The notes under the pieces: generated by a model
What the model was told of the DNA's origin: nothing
Database searches by the model: none
The model's input: the letters and a program-made list of their open reading frames with translations, nothing else
Made by a program: the position numbers and the translations under genes
Assembly (NCBI GenBank): GCA_023459335.1
Contig: JAEWUO010000028.1
Coordinates: 62,001-126,000, forward strand
Reading direction: 5' to 3'
Source of the DNA: Bacillota bacterium
Lineage (GTDB): Bacteria; Bacillota; Clostridia; Christensenellales; CAG-138
Length of the DNA stretch: 64,000 bases
In this document: piece after piece, positions 32,993-42,057 of the stretch
Layout: every line of letters begins with the position of its first letter
Position numbering within the stretch: position 1 is the first letter of the stretch

Positions 32993-35287
32993 ATGAAGAG
33001 GATCATCGCCGTTTTTCTGGTAATTCTTTTCGCGCTGTCTTCCTTTGCCGCCTGCGGGCGCGGCGACGCCGCCGTCTCCGCCTCCGTTTCGTCCGCGCCG
33101 AGCGACTCGCCGGTGCCTTTGCCCGCCACGCCGGAGAAAGCGGTCGCCGCGGCGGCCACGGCGGACGAAGCGCGCGCGCTGATGAGCGCATATCAGGCAA
33201 GCGGAGATTACAAGAGCGCGTATCTCGCGGCAAAGAAGCTGATCGAACTCGATCCTGCGAATACGCAGTCCTATGAGGACGCGATCACCGCGCTGCTTGG
33301 TTCCATCTCCGGCGATTATCAGGAGATTCAGAACCTCATCGCGCTCGGTATTCAAAACGCGCCGGACGGAGCCGCCGACTTCGTCCACTGGGCGAATGCG
33401 CAGAATCAGACGTTTTCTTTTACCGTTCCGTTTGTATCTGATTATCAATCCGCAGACGAGATCAACTCGGTCGGCATCTCTCCCGGAAACTTGGTCAACC
33501 AGGATGTCCTCCCCATCGATTTCTGGCGCAACGGGCTTTTGACCACACAGGGCGACTGGATCTATCTGATGCTTCCTACGGAGGATTTCTACGTCTACAA
33601 AATGCGTCTGGATGGAACGGGGCTGACCGCGGTCGGCGACGCGCGGGGCGACAACCTCAACGTCATCGGCGACTGGCTCTATTATAAAAATCTGAACGAT
33701 GCGGACATGCCTTATCGCATCCGCACGGACGGGACGCAGAAGGAAGGCCCGTTATTTAACAGATCGGAACAGCTCGCCGTCACGCGCGACGATTACTTTT
33801 TCAATGACAGATCGCTGTATCGATCCAAAACCGATTTAAGCGAGACTGTAACGCTCGCCCCCGACGGATGCCAGCTCATGACCTATTATGACGGCTGGAT
33901 CTACTACTGCACCAGCGGCACTCACAGCGCATTCTGCCGCGTTTCCAAAGACGGCGGCCAACCGCAAAAACTGCTGGACGACTGGATGTGGCATTACGAC
34001 ATGATGGACGGCTGGATCTATTACCTGGATAAATCGAACCAATTCGCCGTTCAGCGAATGCAGGCCGACGGCAGCGAGCAGTCGATCGTTTACCAAAGTG
34101 ATGCGATAATGAACTCGTTCGGACTTGCCGACGGCAAGATCGTCGTTTCACTGTGCCGCGTAAACGACGATCGAGGCAAACCTTACCCAACCGATCTGAT
34201 CGTCGTCGATCCGGCCACCGGCGCTGTAACGCAGACGTTAAAGACATTTTCCACGTCGATCTACACCGCCAAAGATCATGTGTTTTACTACGATGAAAAC
34301 TACGTCTGGCATACGCTGGACCTCTCGACCGGCGAAACAGGCGTCATCTCGCCTACGCCGATTCAGGTGGGTACCGTTGAAAACACGCCGCCGGAACAGC
34401 AGGGGCCGGGCGTCGTTGGCAATACGTCCGCAAATCTGGCCGTGGCTGTCGACGGCCTTGGCGCGGGCCTCTTTGCGCAGGGCGACGGCAGTATTTATTT
34501 TGCGAACCCGTTTGACGGCGGGCGGCTCTATTCCTCCGCGCAAAACGGAGGCGACGCGCCAAAAAAGCTGCTTGATACAAGCGTCGCGAACATCAGCGTG
34601 GTCGGCAGTACGATCTACTATTCCGATACAAAGGATAATTACGCGATCTGTTCGGTCGATATCGACGGAAAAAATCAAAAAAAGCTTTCCAAAGGGCGAT
34701 TCGACGACCTTTCCTATTGCGACGACTGGCTGTATTTCCGATCCGCGGACTCGATCCAGAGATCGGCCAAAGAGGGCGGAGAATCCTTCCTGCTCCTAAA
34801 GGGAAAAATGCGCAATGTCTATGCCGCGGGCGGCTGGGTTTACTATATTGAGAATCATGAAATCGGCGGGCTCTGGCGCGTCCCCGCGGACGGCGGAGAA
34901 GCGCAGCCGCTCCAGACCGATTTCCCGGCGAAGATTTTCGCAATCGAGGACGGGCTTTTGTATCTCCTCGTCGATGGCGGCGACAGCGTGGACGTGCTCC
35001 GCATGAACCTCGACGGGTCGGATCAGAAAGAAATCTTTTCTTTGAATGAAAAAATCCACGCGATCAATATCAGCAGCGGGCGTCCGATCATCGTGAAGGA
35101 CGGCGAGGACGGCGCGCCATTCATGGCCCTGATTCTGGACCCGAACCAATTCGGCGTGCAGATGAAGGTCAACGGCCTGACGCAGCCCGCCGCATGGTGC
35201 TTCGGACCTTATCTGTATTACATCACTGACGGCGGGTTCACCCGGCTGAACATAGACACGGAGGAATGGAACATAATCGCAAAATAA
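32993..35287 (+). CDS. DUF5050-domain lipoprotein
   Basis: Exported lipoprotein of 764 residues. The signal ends in a lipobox with Cys21 (SSFAAC), followed by an Ala/Ser-rich linker and a short helical, TPR-like part (~55-110, YQASGDYKSAYLAAKKLIEL). From ~150 the protein consists of repeated beta strands with the DUF5050 signature (WIYLMLP, VYKMRLDGTGLT, WLYYKNL, YRIRTDGT, WIYYLDK), suggesting a beta-propeller outside the cell. Ligand and role are unknown. AAGGAG is well placed before the ATG, and a strong terminator follows. Confidence 0.85.
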   Translation: MKRIIAVFLVILFALSSFAACGRGDAAVSASVSSAPSDSPVPLPATPEKAVAAAATADEARALMSAYQASGDYKSAYLAAKKLIELDPANTQSYEDAITALLGSISGDYQEIQNLIALGIQNAPDGAADFVHWANAQNQTFSFTVPFVSDYQSADEINSVGISPGNLVNQDVLPIDFWRNGLLTTQGDWIYLMLPTEDFYVYKMRLDGTGLTAVGDARGDNLNVIGDWLYYKNLNDADMPYRIRTDGTQKEGPLFNRSEQLAVTRDDYFFNDRSLYRSKTDLSETVTLAPDGCQLMTYYDGWIYYCTSGTHSAFCRVSKDGGQPQKLLDDWMWHYDMMDGWIYYLDKSNQFAVQRMQADGSEQSIVYQSDAIMNSFGLADGKIVVSLCRVNDDRGKPYPTDLIVVDPATGAVTQTLKTFSTSIYTAKDHVFYYDENYVWHTLDLSTGETGVISPTPIQVGTVENTPPEQQGPGVVGNTSANLAVAVDGLGAGLFAQGDGSIYFANPFDGGRLYSSAQNGGDAPKKLLDTSVANISVVGSTIYYSDTKDNYAICSVDIDGKNQKKLSKGRFDDLSYCDDWLYFRSADSIQRSAKEGGESFLLLKGKMRNVYAAGGWVYYIENHEIGGLWRVPADGGEAQPLQTDFPAKIFAIEDGLLYLLVDGGDSVDVLRMNLDGSDQKEIFSLNEKIHAINISSGRPIIVKDGEDGAPFMALILDPNQFGVQMKVNGLTQPAAWCFGPYLYYITDGGFTRLNIDTEEWNIIAK

Positions 35288-35295
35288 CGCGAATC

Positions 35296-35337
35296 GCAAG
35301 CAAAAGCCGCCCAAGGGCGGCTTGCTTTTGTTTATTA
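35296..35337. terminator. Hairpin terminator between convergent genes
   Basis: AGCCGCCC / GGGCGGCT core extended by AAGC / GCTT, with T-rich sequence after it. Confidence 0.8.
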
Positions 35338-35342
35338 TTTCC

Positions 35343-37109
35343 TCAACCGATGGCTTTTTTAATCCGCCAGGTTTCGCTTTCGTTTAAAAGGAGCGTCATA
35401 TGTGTGCCGTCCGCCTCGTGCGACTCCGAGAGGATGGTCGCCGTCTGCCGGATGGTATCGAGCGCGGCGTATTTTTCATACGGCACGACGATCTCCAGCC
35501 GCACCTGCGTTTTCGAGAGCGCGTCCTCGATCGCGCGCAGCAGCTCGTCGATCCCCGTGCCTTTCAGCGCGCTGACGGCGATTCCGCCGTTGTTTCTCGG
35601 CTTTGCCTCCGGTTTGTCGGTCTTGTTATATATCTCGATGCGAGGGGTATCCAGCGCGTCGAGAGAACCCAGCACCTCCTCGACCACGTGCATCTGCACT
35701 TCGTAATAATCGCTTGCGCAGTCTACGACGTGCAGGATCAGATCCGCGTCGCACACTTCGTCCAGCGTAGAGCGAAACGCGTTGACAAGGTCGTGCGGAA
35801 GTTTGTTGATGAAGCCGACCGTATCGCTCAGCAGGCACTCCGTTCCGTTCGGAAGGCAGACCTTCCGCACGATGGGATCAAGCGTGGCGAAAAGCTTGTC
35901 CTCCGCGAGCGCGTCCGCACCGGAGAGAAGGTTTAACAGCGTCGACTTGCCCGCGTTGGTATATCCCACGAGCGCGACGACCGGAATCGGGTTCGCCGCG
36001 CGCCTGGCACGGCGCAGCCCGCGCTGTTTTTCGATCTCGCTCAGTTCCTGCTCCAGCTCGAACACCCGCCTGCGGATGCGCCTGCGGTCGATCTCCAGCT
36101 TTTTTTCGCCCGGGCCGCGCATGCCTACGCCGGAGGAGCCCTGACGCGAGAGCACCTTGCCCATGCCTAACAAGCGCGGCAGACGGTACTTGAGCTGCGC
36201 GAGTTCGACCTGCAGCTTACCCTCGCGAGACTGCGCGCGCTGCGCGAAGATATCGAGGATCAGCATCGTGCGGTCCACGATCGGCAGCCCCAGAATCTGC
36301 TCCAGATTGCGCAGCTGGATCGCGGTCAGCTCGTCGTCGAACACGAAAATATCCGCTTCTGCGGCGGACGCGGTCAGCGACAGTTCCTCCGCTTTGCCGG
36401 AACCGATGTAGGTCGCCGGATCGACGCTGCGTTTTCTTTGCTGTTCCCTCGCGACCACTTTAATGCCCGCCGTCTTGCACAGTTCCGCGAGTTCCGAAAG
36501 CGTATCGTATCCGTCCGCGCTCTCAATTCCCGCGAGCACCGCGCGGTCCGGCTTGATCTCCACGATGTTATAAGTATCGCTTAAAAGACGGCAGTCCGCT
36601 TCCTGAATCGCATTTAGGAGCTGCTTGTGCGGCAGATGGTGCGCCCGCATCGGCCCGAACAGGACGGGAACGCGCTCCTCGCCCTCCATATCTCCGATGA
36701 ACGCGGCGTATACGCTGCTCGCCCTGCCGTCTTTCACGCCTACGGCGCACATCGCGTCGAGCCGAAGCGCGTTCAGCGAACCTAAGTCCACGTCCGAAAG
36801 GATTCCCGTTCCGTTTGGATGCGTGTGGATGCACCGTACCCCGCTGAGCCGGTCGATATTGCGCACAAGCCGCATTTCGTCCATGTGGACGGAGTGGTCG
36901 TCCCCGACCCGTACGTTTTCAATCTTGCCCTCGCGGGAGACGTAGATCAGCACCTCGCGGTTGATGAGAGATGTAAAGCGCACCAGCGCGTCGCAGACTT
37001 CGTCCGAGAGGAATTCGTCCGCGGACATCTCCATATCGTACAGCTGCAGCATATCGCTCAATACGCTGTCCCGTATTCCGCCGACGTTTCCTTGAATCTC
37101 TTTTTTCAT
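35343..37109 (-). CDS. hflX: GTPase HflX with extra N-terminal JAB-like domain
   Basis: Ribosome-associated GTPase of 588 residues, about 150 longer than classic HflX. Residues ~1-165 form an added domain with E52 and the motif HTHP (95-98)...SDVD (105-108), resembling the metal site of JAB/MPN proteases. The HflX N-terminal domain follows (ATYIGSGKAEEL; Gly-rich SSGVGMRGPGEKKLEI ~325-340), a coiled helix, and the G domain with P-loop VGYTNAGKST (381-390), switch FATLDPIVR, LSDTVGFI and NKTD. HflX rescues or splits stalled ribosomes in other bacteria. The ribosome site is weak. Confidence 0.9.
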   Translation of the reverse strand: MKKEIQGNVGGIRDSVLSDMLQLYDMEMSADEFLSDEVCDALVRFTSLINREVLIYVSREGKIENVRVGDDHSVHMDEMRLVRNIDRLSGVRCIHTHPNGTGILSDVDLGSLNALRLDAMCAVGVKDGRASSVYAAFIGDMEGEERVPVLFGPMRAHHLPHKQLLNAIQEADCRLLSDTYNIVEIKPDRAVLAGIESADGYDTLSELAELCKTAGIKVVAREQQRKRSVDPATYIGSGKAEELSLTASAAEADIFVFDDELTAIQLRNLEQILGLPIVDRTMLILDIFAQRAQSREGKLQVELAQLKYRLPRLLGMGKVLSRQGSSGVGMRGPGEKKLEIDRRRIRRRVFELEQELSEIEKQRGLRRARRAANPIPVVALVGYTNAGKSTLLNLLSGADALAEDKLFATLDPIVRKVCLPNGTECLLSDTVGFINKLPHDLVNAFRSTLDEVCDADLILHVVDCASDYYEVQMHVVEEVLGSLDALDTPRIEIYNKTDKPEAKPRNNGGIAVSALKGTGIDELLRAIEDALSKTQVRLEIVVPYEKYAALDTIRQTATILSESHEADGTHMTLLLNESETWRIKKAIG

Positions 37110-37205
37110 TCGGGTTTCACATGTTTCCGTTTCTTCACAATTACGCTTTTTGCCCGACTTCAGGCTTTTTTGCGCTTACGCGTATCATACCACCCAAAAA
37201 ACAGA

Positions 37206-37234
37206 TTGACAATGAAAAGACGCGCTGGTATATT
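37206..37234 (+). promoter_or_regulatory. Sigma-A promoter of marR-ABC operon
   Basis: TTGACA (37206-37211), 17-nt spacer, TATATT (37229-37234); start site near 37241. Confidence 0.8.
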
Positions 37235-37236
37235 GA

Positions 37237-37262
37237 TAAGCGCTTAATTGTTAAGCGGTTAA
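37237..37262 (+). promoter_or_regulatory. Tandem palindromic MarR operator candidate
   Basis: Perfect palindrome TAAGCGCTTA (37237-37246) and imperfect TTAAGCGGTTAA (37251-37262), directly downstream of the -10 and over the start site, a position suited to autorepression. Confidence 0.65.
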
Positions 37263-37285
37263 TTATAATGACGGGAGGGGTTCGG

Positions 37286-37804
37286 TTGGATCAATACAGG
37301 CTGTGCAAACGGATCATGATACTGCATATGCTTCGCCGTAAAACGATGCACGGAGCGCATTGCGAAAAAGAGATCGTACCCGGGCAATATCCGCTGCTGA
37401 AATATCTGGGCGAGCATCCGGGCGCTTCCCAGCAGGAGCTTGCGGAGATGCTGTTCGTGACCCCCGCGTCCGTCGCACAGTCGACCAAACGGCTGCAGCG
37501 CGCCCTGCTTCTGGAAAAAGCTGCCGACCCGGAAAACCTTCGCAGGAACCGTCTCCGCCTCACTGCCTCGGGGAGGGCCGTCGTGGATGCGTTTCGTTCG
37601 CACGCAGAAAGCGTTGATCGGCAGATGCTGTCAGGATTCACCGCGGAGGAAATCGCCCGGCTGATCGAGATGCATAACCGCATGATTCAAAACCTCGCCA
37701 CGGTCGATGATCTTGCCATGCTCCGCGAAATGGAGGAGCAGGATCGCGCAAACCGGAACGATACCCCTTCAGATCCCCGTTCAATTCATGGAGGAAAAAA
37801 TTAG
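37286..37804 (+). CDS. MarR-family repressor
   Basis: DNA-binding regulator of 172 residues. The winged helix-turn-helix is at ~45-100: ASQQELAEMLFVTPASVAQS as recognition region and LRRNRLRLTASGRAV as wing. The preferred start is TTG at 37286 with GGGAGGGG five nt upstream; the ATG at 37268 has no ribosome site. It is the first gene of an operon with two ABC half-transporters, the usual layout for drug-export units repressed by their MarR protein. Confidence 0.85.
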   Translation: MDQYRLCKRIMILHMLRRKTMHGAHCEKEIVPGQYPLLKYLGEHPGASQQELAEMLFVTPASVAQSTKRLQRALLLEKAADPENLRRNRLRLTASGRAVVDAFRSHAESVDRQMLSGFTAEEIARLIEMHNRMIQNLATVDDLAMLREMEEQDRANRNDTPSDPRSIHGGKN

Positions 37805-37806
37805 AT

Positions 37807-39534
37807 ATGCTGAAAAAGCTCTCCGCCTTCATTGGCAAATACAAGCTGCAGACGCTCCTCTCTCCGATCCTCGTGCTTGCCGAGGTCGTACTGGAGGTTT
37901 ATATCCCGCTCTATATGGGCAAAATCGTCGATATCGGCATCCCGAACAAAGACATTTCCTATATCCTGCAGATGGGCGGTCTCATGGTTCTTATGGCGCT
38001 GGGCGCGCTCGTGTTCGGCGCGATCTGCGCGCGGGTCGCCGTCGTCGCCAGCAACGGCATGGCTACGAACCTGAGAAAGGGCTTGTTTGAAAAAATCGAA
38101 TCGTTTTCCTTCAAGAATACGGACCGGTTCACAACCCCTTCGCTCATCACACGGCTGACCAACGACGTCAACAACGTGCAAAATTCGTTTCAGATGATCA
38201 TCCGCATGCTTGCGCGCGCGCCGTTCATGCTCATCCTCGCGACGATCATGGCATACCGCATCAGCCCGCGGCTTTCGATCGTGATCCTGAGCGCGATTCC
38301 TCTGCTCGCGGTCATCATGGGAATCCTAGCGAAAATTGCGTTTCCGCGGTTTGAGGCGATGCTGAAAAAATACGACAGCATGAACGCCAGAACGCAGGAA
38401 AATCTCGTCGCCATCCGCGTGGTCAAAGCCTTCGTACGCGGCGATTACGAAAGCGTTAAGTTCAAGGAATCCGCCGCCGCGCTCAAGACCGCGCAGCGCA
38501 AAGCGGAGAAGGTGCTGGTGCTCGCCATGCCGATCATGCAGATAACGATGTACACGAGCATCCTGCTCGTTCTGCTTCTCGGCGGCAAGGATATCCTCGC
38601 CGGCAATCTCATGACGGGCCAGCTCATGAGTTTTATCAGCTATATTACGCAGATCCTTATCTCGCTGATGATGATCCTGATGGTATTTGTTATGATCGTG
38701 CTGTCCAGCGCTTCGGCAAAGCGCATCATCGAAGTGCTGGACGAAACGCCAGCGATCAACGACGACGCTGCGGATCCTTCCCTCACGGTGCAGGACGGAA
38801 GCGTGGAGTTCCGCAATGTAAGCTTCAGTTACGCGGAGGACGGCGAAAACCTTACGCTGACCAACATTAATCTTTCGATCCGCTCCGGCGAAACCATCGG
38901 CATCATCGGCGGTTCCGGCTCGGCAAAGACCACGCTCGTGCAGCTGATTCCTCGCCTATATGAAACATACGCCGGCGAACTGCTGGTCGGCGGGCACAGC
39001 ATTAAGGACTATAAAATCGACACGCTGCGCGGCAGTATCGGTATGGTTCTGCAGAAAAACGTGCTTTTTTCGGGCACGATCAAAGAAAACCTGCGCTGGG
39101 GCAACCCGAGTGCAACGGACGAGGAGCTCGTCTCCGCGTGCCAGGCCGCGCAGGCGGACGAATTCATCCGTTCCTTCCCGGACAGGTACGACACCGTGCT
39201 GGGCCAGGGCGGAGTGAACGTCTCCGGCGGGCAGAAACAGCGGCTCTGCATTGCGCGCGCGCTCGTCAAGAACCCGAAGATCCTGATCCTCGACGATTCG
39301 ACCAGCGCGGTGGATACCGCGACGGACGCGGCCATCCGCGCGGCCTTTGCCGATAACCACAGGAGCGCGACGACGATCATCATCGCCCAGCGCATCACGT
39401 CCGTCATGGACGCGGACCGCATCATCGTGCTGCAGGACGGCGCCATCGACGGTGTCGGCACGCATGAGGAGCTCATGAAAACAAACGAGATTTATCGCGA
39501 CGTCTTTACGTCGCAGCAGAAGGGGGTGGCTTAA
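37807..39534 (+). CDS. ABC exporter half-transporter A (YheI-like)
   Basis: Fused membrane and ATPase protein of 575 residues. Residues ~1-310 contain six hydrophobic segments; the ATPase domain (~335-570) has Walker A GGSGSAKTT, signature NVSGGQKQR and Walker B ILILDDSTSAVD. The Walker B Glu is Asp here, the hallmark of the degenerate site in heterodimeric exporters. Partner is the next gene, 1 nt downstream. The likely role is drug or lipid export. Confidence 0.92.
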   Translation: MLKKLSAFIGKYKLQTLLSPILVLAEVVLEVYIPLYMGKIVDIGIPNKDISYILQMGGLMVLMALGALVFGAICARVAVVASNGMATNLRKGLFEKIESFSFKNTDRFTTPSLITRLTNDVNNVQNSFQMIIRMLARAPFMLILATIMAYRISPRLSIVILSAIPLLAVIMGILAKIAFPRFEAMLKKYDSMNARTQENLVAIRVVKAFVRGDYESVKFKESAAALKTAQRKAEKVLVLAMPIMQITMYTSILLVLLLGGKDILAGNLMTGQLMSFISYITQILISLMMILMVFVMIVLSSASAKRIIEVLDETPAINDDAADPSLTVQDGSVEFRNVSFSYAEDGENLTLTNINLSIRSGETIGIIGGSGSAKTTLVQLIPRLYETYAGELLVGGHSIKDYKIDTLRGSIGMVLQKNVLFSGTIKENLRWGNPSATDEELVSACQAAQADEFIRSFPDRYDTVLGQGGVNVSGGQKQRLCIARALVKNPKILILDDSTSAVDTATDAAIRAAFADNHRSATTIIIAQRITSVMDADRIIVLQDGAIDGVGTHEELMKTNEIYRDVFTSQQKGVA

Positions 39535-39535
39535 T

Positions 39536-41425
39536 ATGCCGGGTCCCATGTCTCCCCGCGCGCATGGCGCGCAAAGCAAACCCAAAAACGCGGCAAAAAC
39601 GTTCGCGCGGCTGTTCGGCTACCTGAAACCGTACGCTCTGAGCCTGATTATCATCATCGTCGGCCTTCTCGTCTCGTCCGGCGCTGGCGTCGCGGGCACT
39701 TTCCTGCTCAAACCCATCATCAACCAGATCGAAACGATGCTTCAGACGAAGTCCTCGGACTTTACGGTGTTCTTTTCGTACCTGTCCGTGCTCGCTGTGG
39801 TGTACGGCATCGGCGCGCTGGCGACGTATCTGGTCAACCGTCTCGTCGTCAACGTCTCCACCGCGACGCTGGAAGCGGTCCGCGTTGACATGTTCACCAA
39901 ACTCGAAAAACTCCCCTTGCGTTATTTCGATTCCCAGACGCACGGCGAGATCATGAGTCGTTTCTCCAACGATACGGACGCGCTGAGGGACATGCTCAGC
40001 CAGGGTCTGCCTTCGCTGCTCAGCAGCGCCGTAACGGTCGTCGGCGTGCTCGTGATGATGTTCGTGCTCTCGCCGATCCTGACCGTGCTGGTGCTGGTCG
40101 TGTTCGCGCTGATGCTGTTGGTGGTTCGTACGCTCGGTAAAAAATCAGCTTTCTTCTTTGCAAAACGGCAGAAGTCGCTCGCCGGTGTAAACGGCTATAT
40201 CGAAGAAATGATCGAAGGGCAGCGCGAGGTCAAGGTGTTCTGCCGCGAGAAGGAAGTTGCCGCGGTTTTCGACACGCGCAACGAGGAGCTGCGGCAGACC
40301 TCCACCTCCGCGATGACCTACTCCATGATACTCATGCCGATCATGGGCAACCTCAGCTACATGCTCTATGCGGCGGCCGCCGCCGCAGGCGCGGGCCTCG
40401 CTATCCTGGGCCGCGCCGATATCGGCACGCTTGCCGCATTTTTACAGTACACGCGTTCGTTCAGCCAGCCGCTCGTACAGGTTTCTCAGCTGTTCAACAG
40501 CTTCATCAGCGCGCTGGCGGGCGCGGAGCGTATCTTCGAACTGATCGATTCTACGCCTGAGATCGACGAAGGCGCTGTTTCCCTCGTCAACGTGGAAGCG
40601 GACGAATCCGGCACGCTGCGCGAGGTTGGCTGCTGCACGAACCGCTGGGCTTGGAAACGCCCCGCCGACGGCGGATTCGACCTGATCGAACTCAAAGGCG
40701 ACGTACGCTTTTTAGACGTTACCTTCAGCTACGACGGCAAGGTGGACGTGCTCAAAAACGTCAACCTCTTCGCCAAACCCGGACAGAAGATCGCGTTCGT
40801 TGGTTCCACCGGCGCGGGAAAAACGACGATTACCAACCTGATCAACCGTTTCTACGACGTCCAGCAGGGTACGATCACTTATGACGGCATCGACGTGAAG
40901 GAAATCCGCAAGGACGATTTGCGCCGCTCGCTCTCCATGGTACTGCAGGATACGCACCTCTTTACCGGCACCGTGCGCGAGAATATCCGCTACGGCCGGC
41001 TGGACGCGACGGACGAAGAAATTGTCTCGGCGGCGAAGCTCGCCAACGCGCACTCGTTCATCAAGCACCTGCCGCAGGGTTACGACACGGTGCTCACGGC
41101 GGACGGCGCGAACCTCTCGCAGGGGCAGCGCCAGCTGCTCGCCATCGCGCGCGCGGCGGTCGCGAACCCGCCCGTGCTGATCCTCGACGAAGCGACGAGC
41201 AGCATCGACACCCGCACGGAGTCGCTGATCGAAAAAGGCATGGACCAGCTCATGAAAGGGCGCACGGTGTTCGTCATCGCGCACCGGCTCTCGACCGTGC
41301 GCAACAGCAACGCCATCCTCGTTCTCGAGCACGGCGAAGTGATCGAGCGCGGCGACCACGAAGACCTGCTCACCCAGCAGGGCAAATACTTCCAGCTCTA
41401 TATGGGCATGTTCGAGCTTTCCTGA
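39536..41425 (+). CDS. ABC exporter half-transporter B (YheH-like)
   Basis: Membrane-ATPase fusion of 629 residues. Six hydrophobic segments (~20-310), a ~50-residue insert with CCTNRWAWKRPADGG before the ATPase domain, and intact ATPase motifs: Walker A GSTGAGKTT, signature NLSQGQRQ, Walker B LILDEATSSIDTRTE with catalytic Glu, and H-loop IAHRLST. The length and WAWK-type insert match YheH-like subunits. It forms the consensus ATP site with the signature of its partner. Confidence 0.92.
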   Translation: MPGPMSPRAHGAQSKPKNAAKTFARLFGYLKPYALSLIIIIVGLLVSSGAGVAGTFLLKPIINQIETMLQTKSSDFTVFFSYLSVLAVVYGIGALATYLVNRLVVNVSTATLEAVRVDMFTKLEKLPLRYFDSQTHGEIMSRFSNDTDALRDMLSQGLPSLLSSAVTVVGVLVMMFVLSPILTVLVLVVFALMLLVVRTLGKKSAFFFAKRQKSLAGVNGYIEEMIEGQREVKVFCREKEVAAVFDTRNEELRQTSTSAMTYSMILMPIMGNLSYMLYAAAAAAGAGLAILGRADIGTLAAFLQYTRSFSQPLVQVSQLFNSFISALAGAERIFELIDSTPEIDEGAVSLVNVEADESGTLREVGCCTNRWAWKRPADGGFDLIELKGDVRFLDVTFSYDGKVDVLKNVNLFAKPGQKIAFVGSTGAGKTTITNLINRFYDVQQGTITYDGIDVKEIRKDDLRRSLSMVLQDTHLFTGTVRENIRYGRLDATDEEIVSAAKLANAHSFIKHLPQGYDTVLTADGANLSQGQRQLLAIARAAVANPPVLILDEATSSIDTRTESLIEKGMDQLMKGRTVFVIAHRLSTVRNSNAILVLEHGEVIERGDHEDLLTQQGKYFQLYMGMFELS

Positions 41426-41440
41426 TCCGGCAAAACCGAA

Positions 41441-41478
41441 TAAAAAAGCCCGAAGGCCAAGCCTTCGGGCTTTTTTGC
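41441..41478. terminator. Strong bidirectional hairpin terminator
   Basis: AAAAAAGCCCGAAGG / complement stem with CCAA loop and six T, between convergent genes. Confidence 0.92.
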
Positions 41479-41486
41479 ATATCCGG

Positions 41487-41993
41487 TTACTTGTCGCTCT
41501 TGTCGTCTTCTTCGAAGTCAAACGCGGAAGACGGCATCGAGGAACCGCCTTTCTTCGTCGTCTCGGACTTTTTCGTCTGCACATTTTTATCGATGTACTT
41601 ACGCATTTTAACGATAAGCAGCACGATCAGCGCGAGGGTAATCGCGAGAGCGGTATACGATATAATATCGAGCACAGCGGGCGTCAGAAAGGAAAATACG
41701 CCGAGATCTTTCGTCGAGACCCATTGATAAACCGCCTTTGCGGTATCGGTCGCGGGCGTAATTTCCTCATAGGTGTAAAACGAGCTGCGCAGCAGGGACG
41801 CGCCGCTGTTGATGACCATCGCGATGCCAAGGAAGATGTAAATCTTGCGCGAGAACGCTTTAAACGCCTCCTCCTGGCCTTCCTTGATGTTTTCCACGCT
41901 GTAAAGCCGCCCTTTGCCGACGATGCCTGCGTAGAGCACGTAAACCGAGACGGCCAGAAGCAGCCAGTCGAAGAGTGAAAATGAGTTTGCCAT
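41487..41993 (-). CDS. Hypothetical membrane protein downstream of cysS (168 aa)
   Basis: Protein of 168 residues with three hydrophobic segments (~8-24, ~52-66, ~105-128) and a charged Lys/Ser/Asp-rich C-terminal tail (~130-168). I do not recognise the family. AAGGAG precedes the ATG. It lies 64 nt after cysS on the same strand, and no terminator or promoter is obvious in that gap, so it may be expressed with the cysteine operon. Confidence 0.7.
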   Translation of the reverse strand: MANSFSLFDWLLLAVSVYVLYAGIVGKGRLYSVENIKEGQEEAFKAFSRKIYIFLGIAMVINSGASLLRSSFYTYEEITPATDTAKAVYQWVSTKDLGVFSFLTPAVLDIISYTALAITLALIVLLIVKMRKYIDKNVQTKKSETTKKGGSSMPSSAFDFEEDDKSDK

Positions 41994-42057
41994 GTTATTT
42001 TCTCCTTATCGTTTCTATGTGTGTGATATTGGGTGTCTTTCCTGCAATCCGTTCCGG

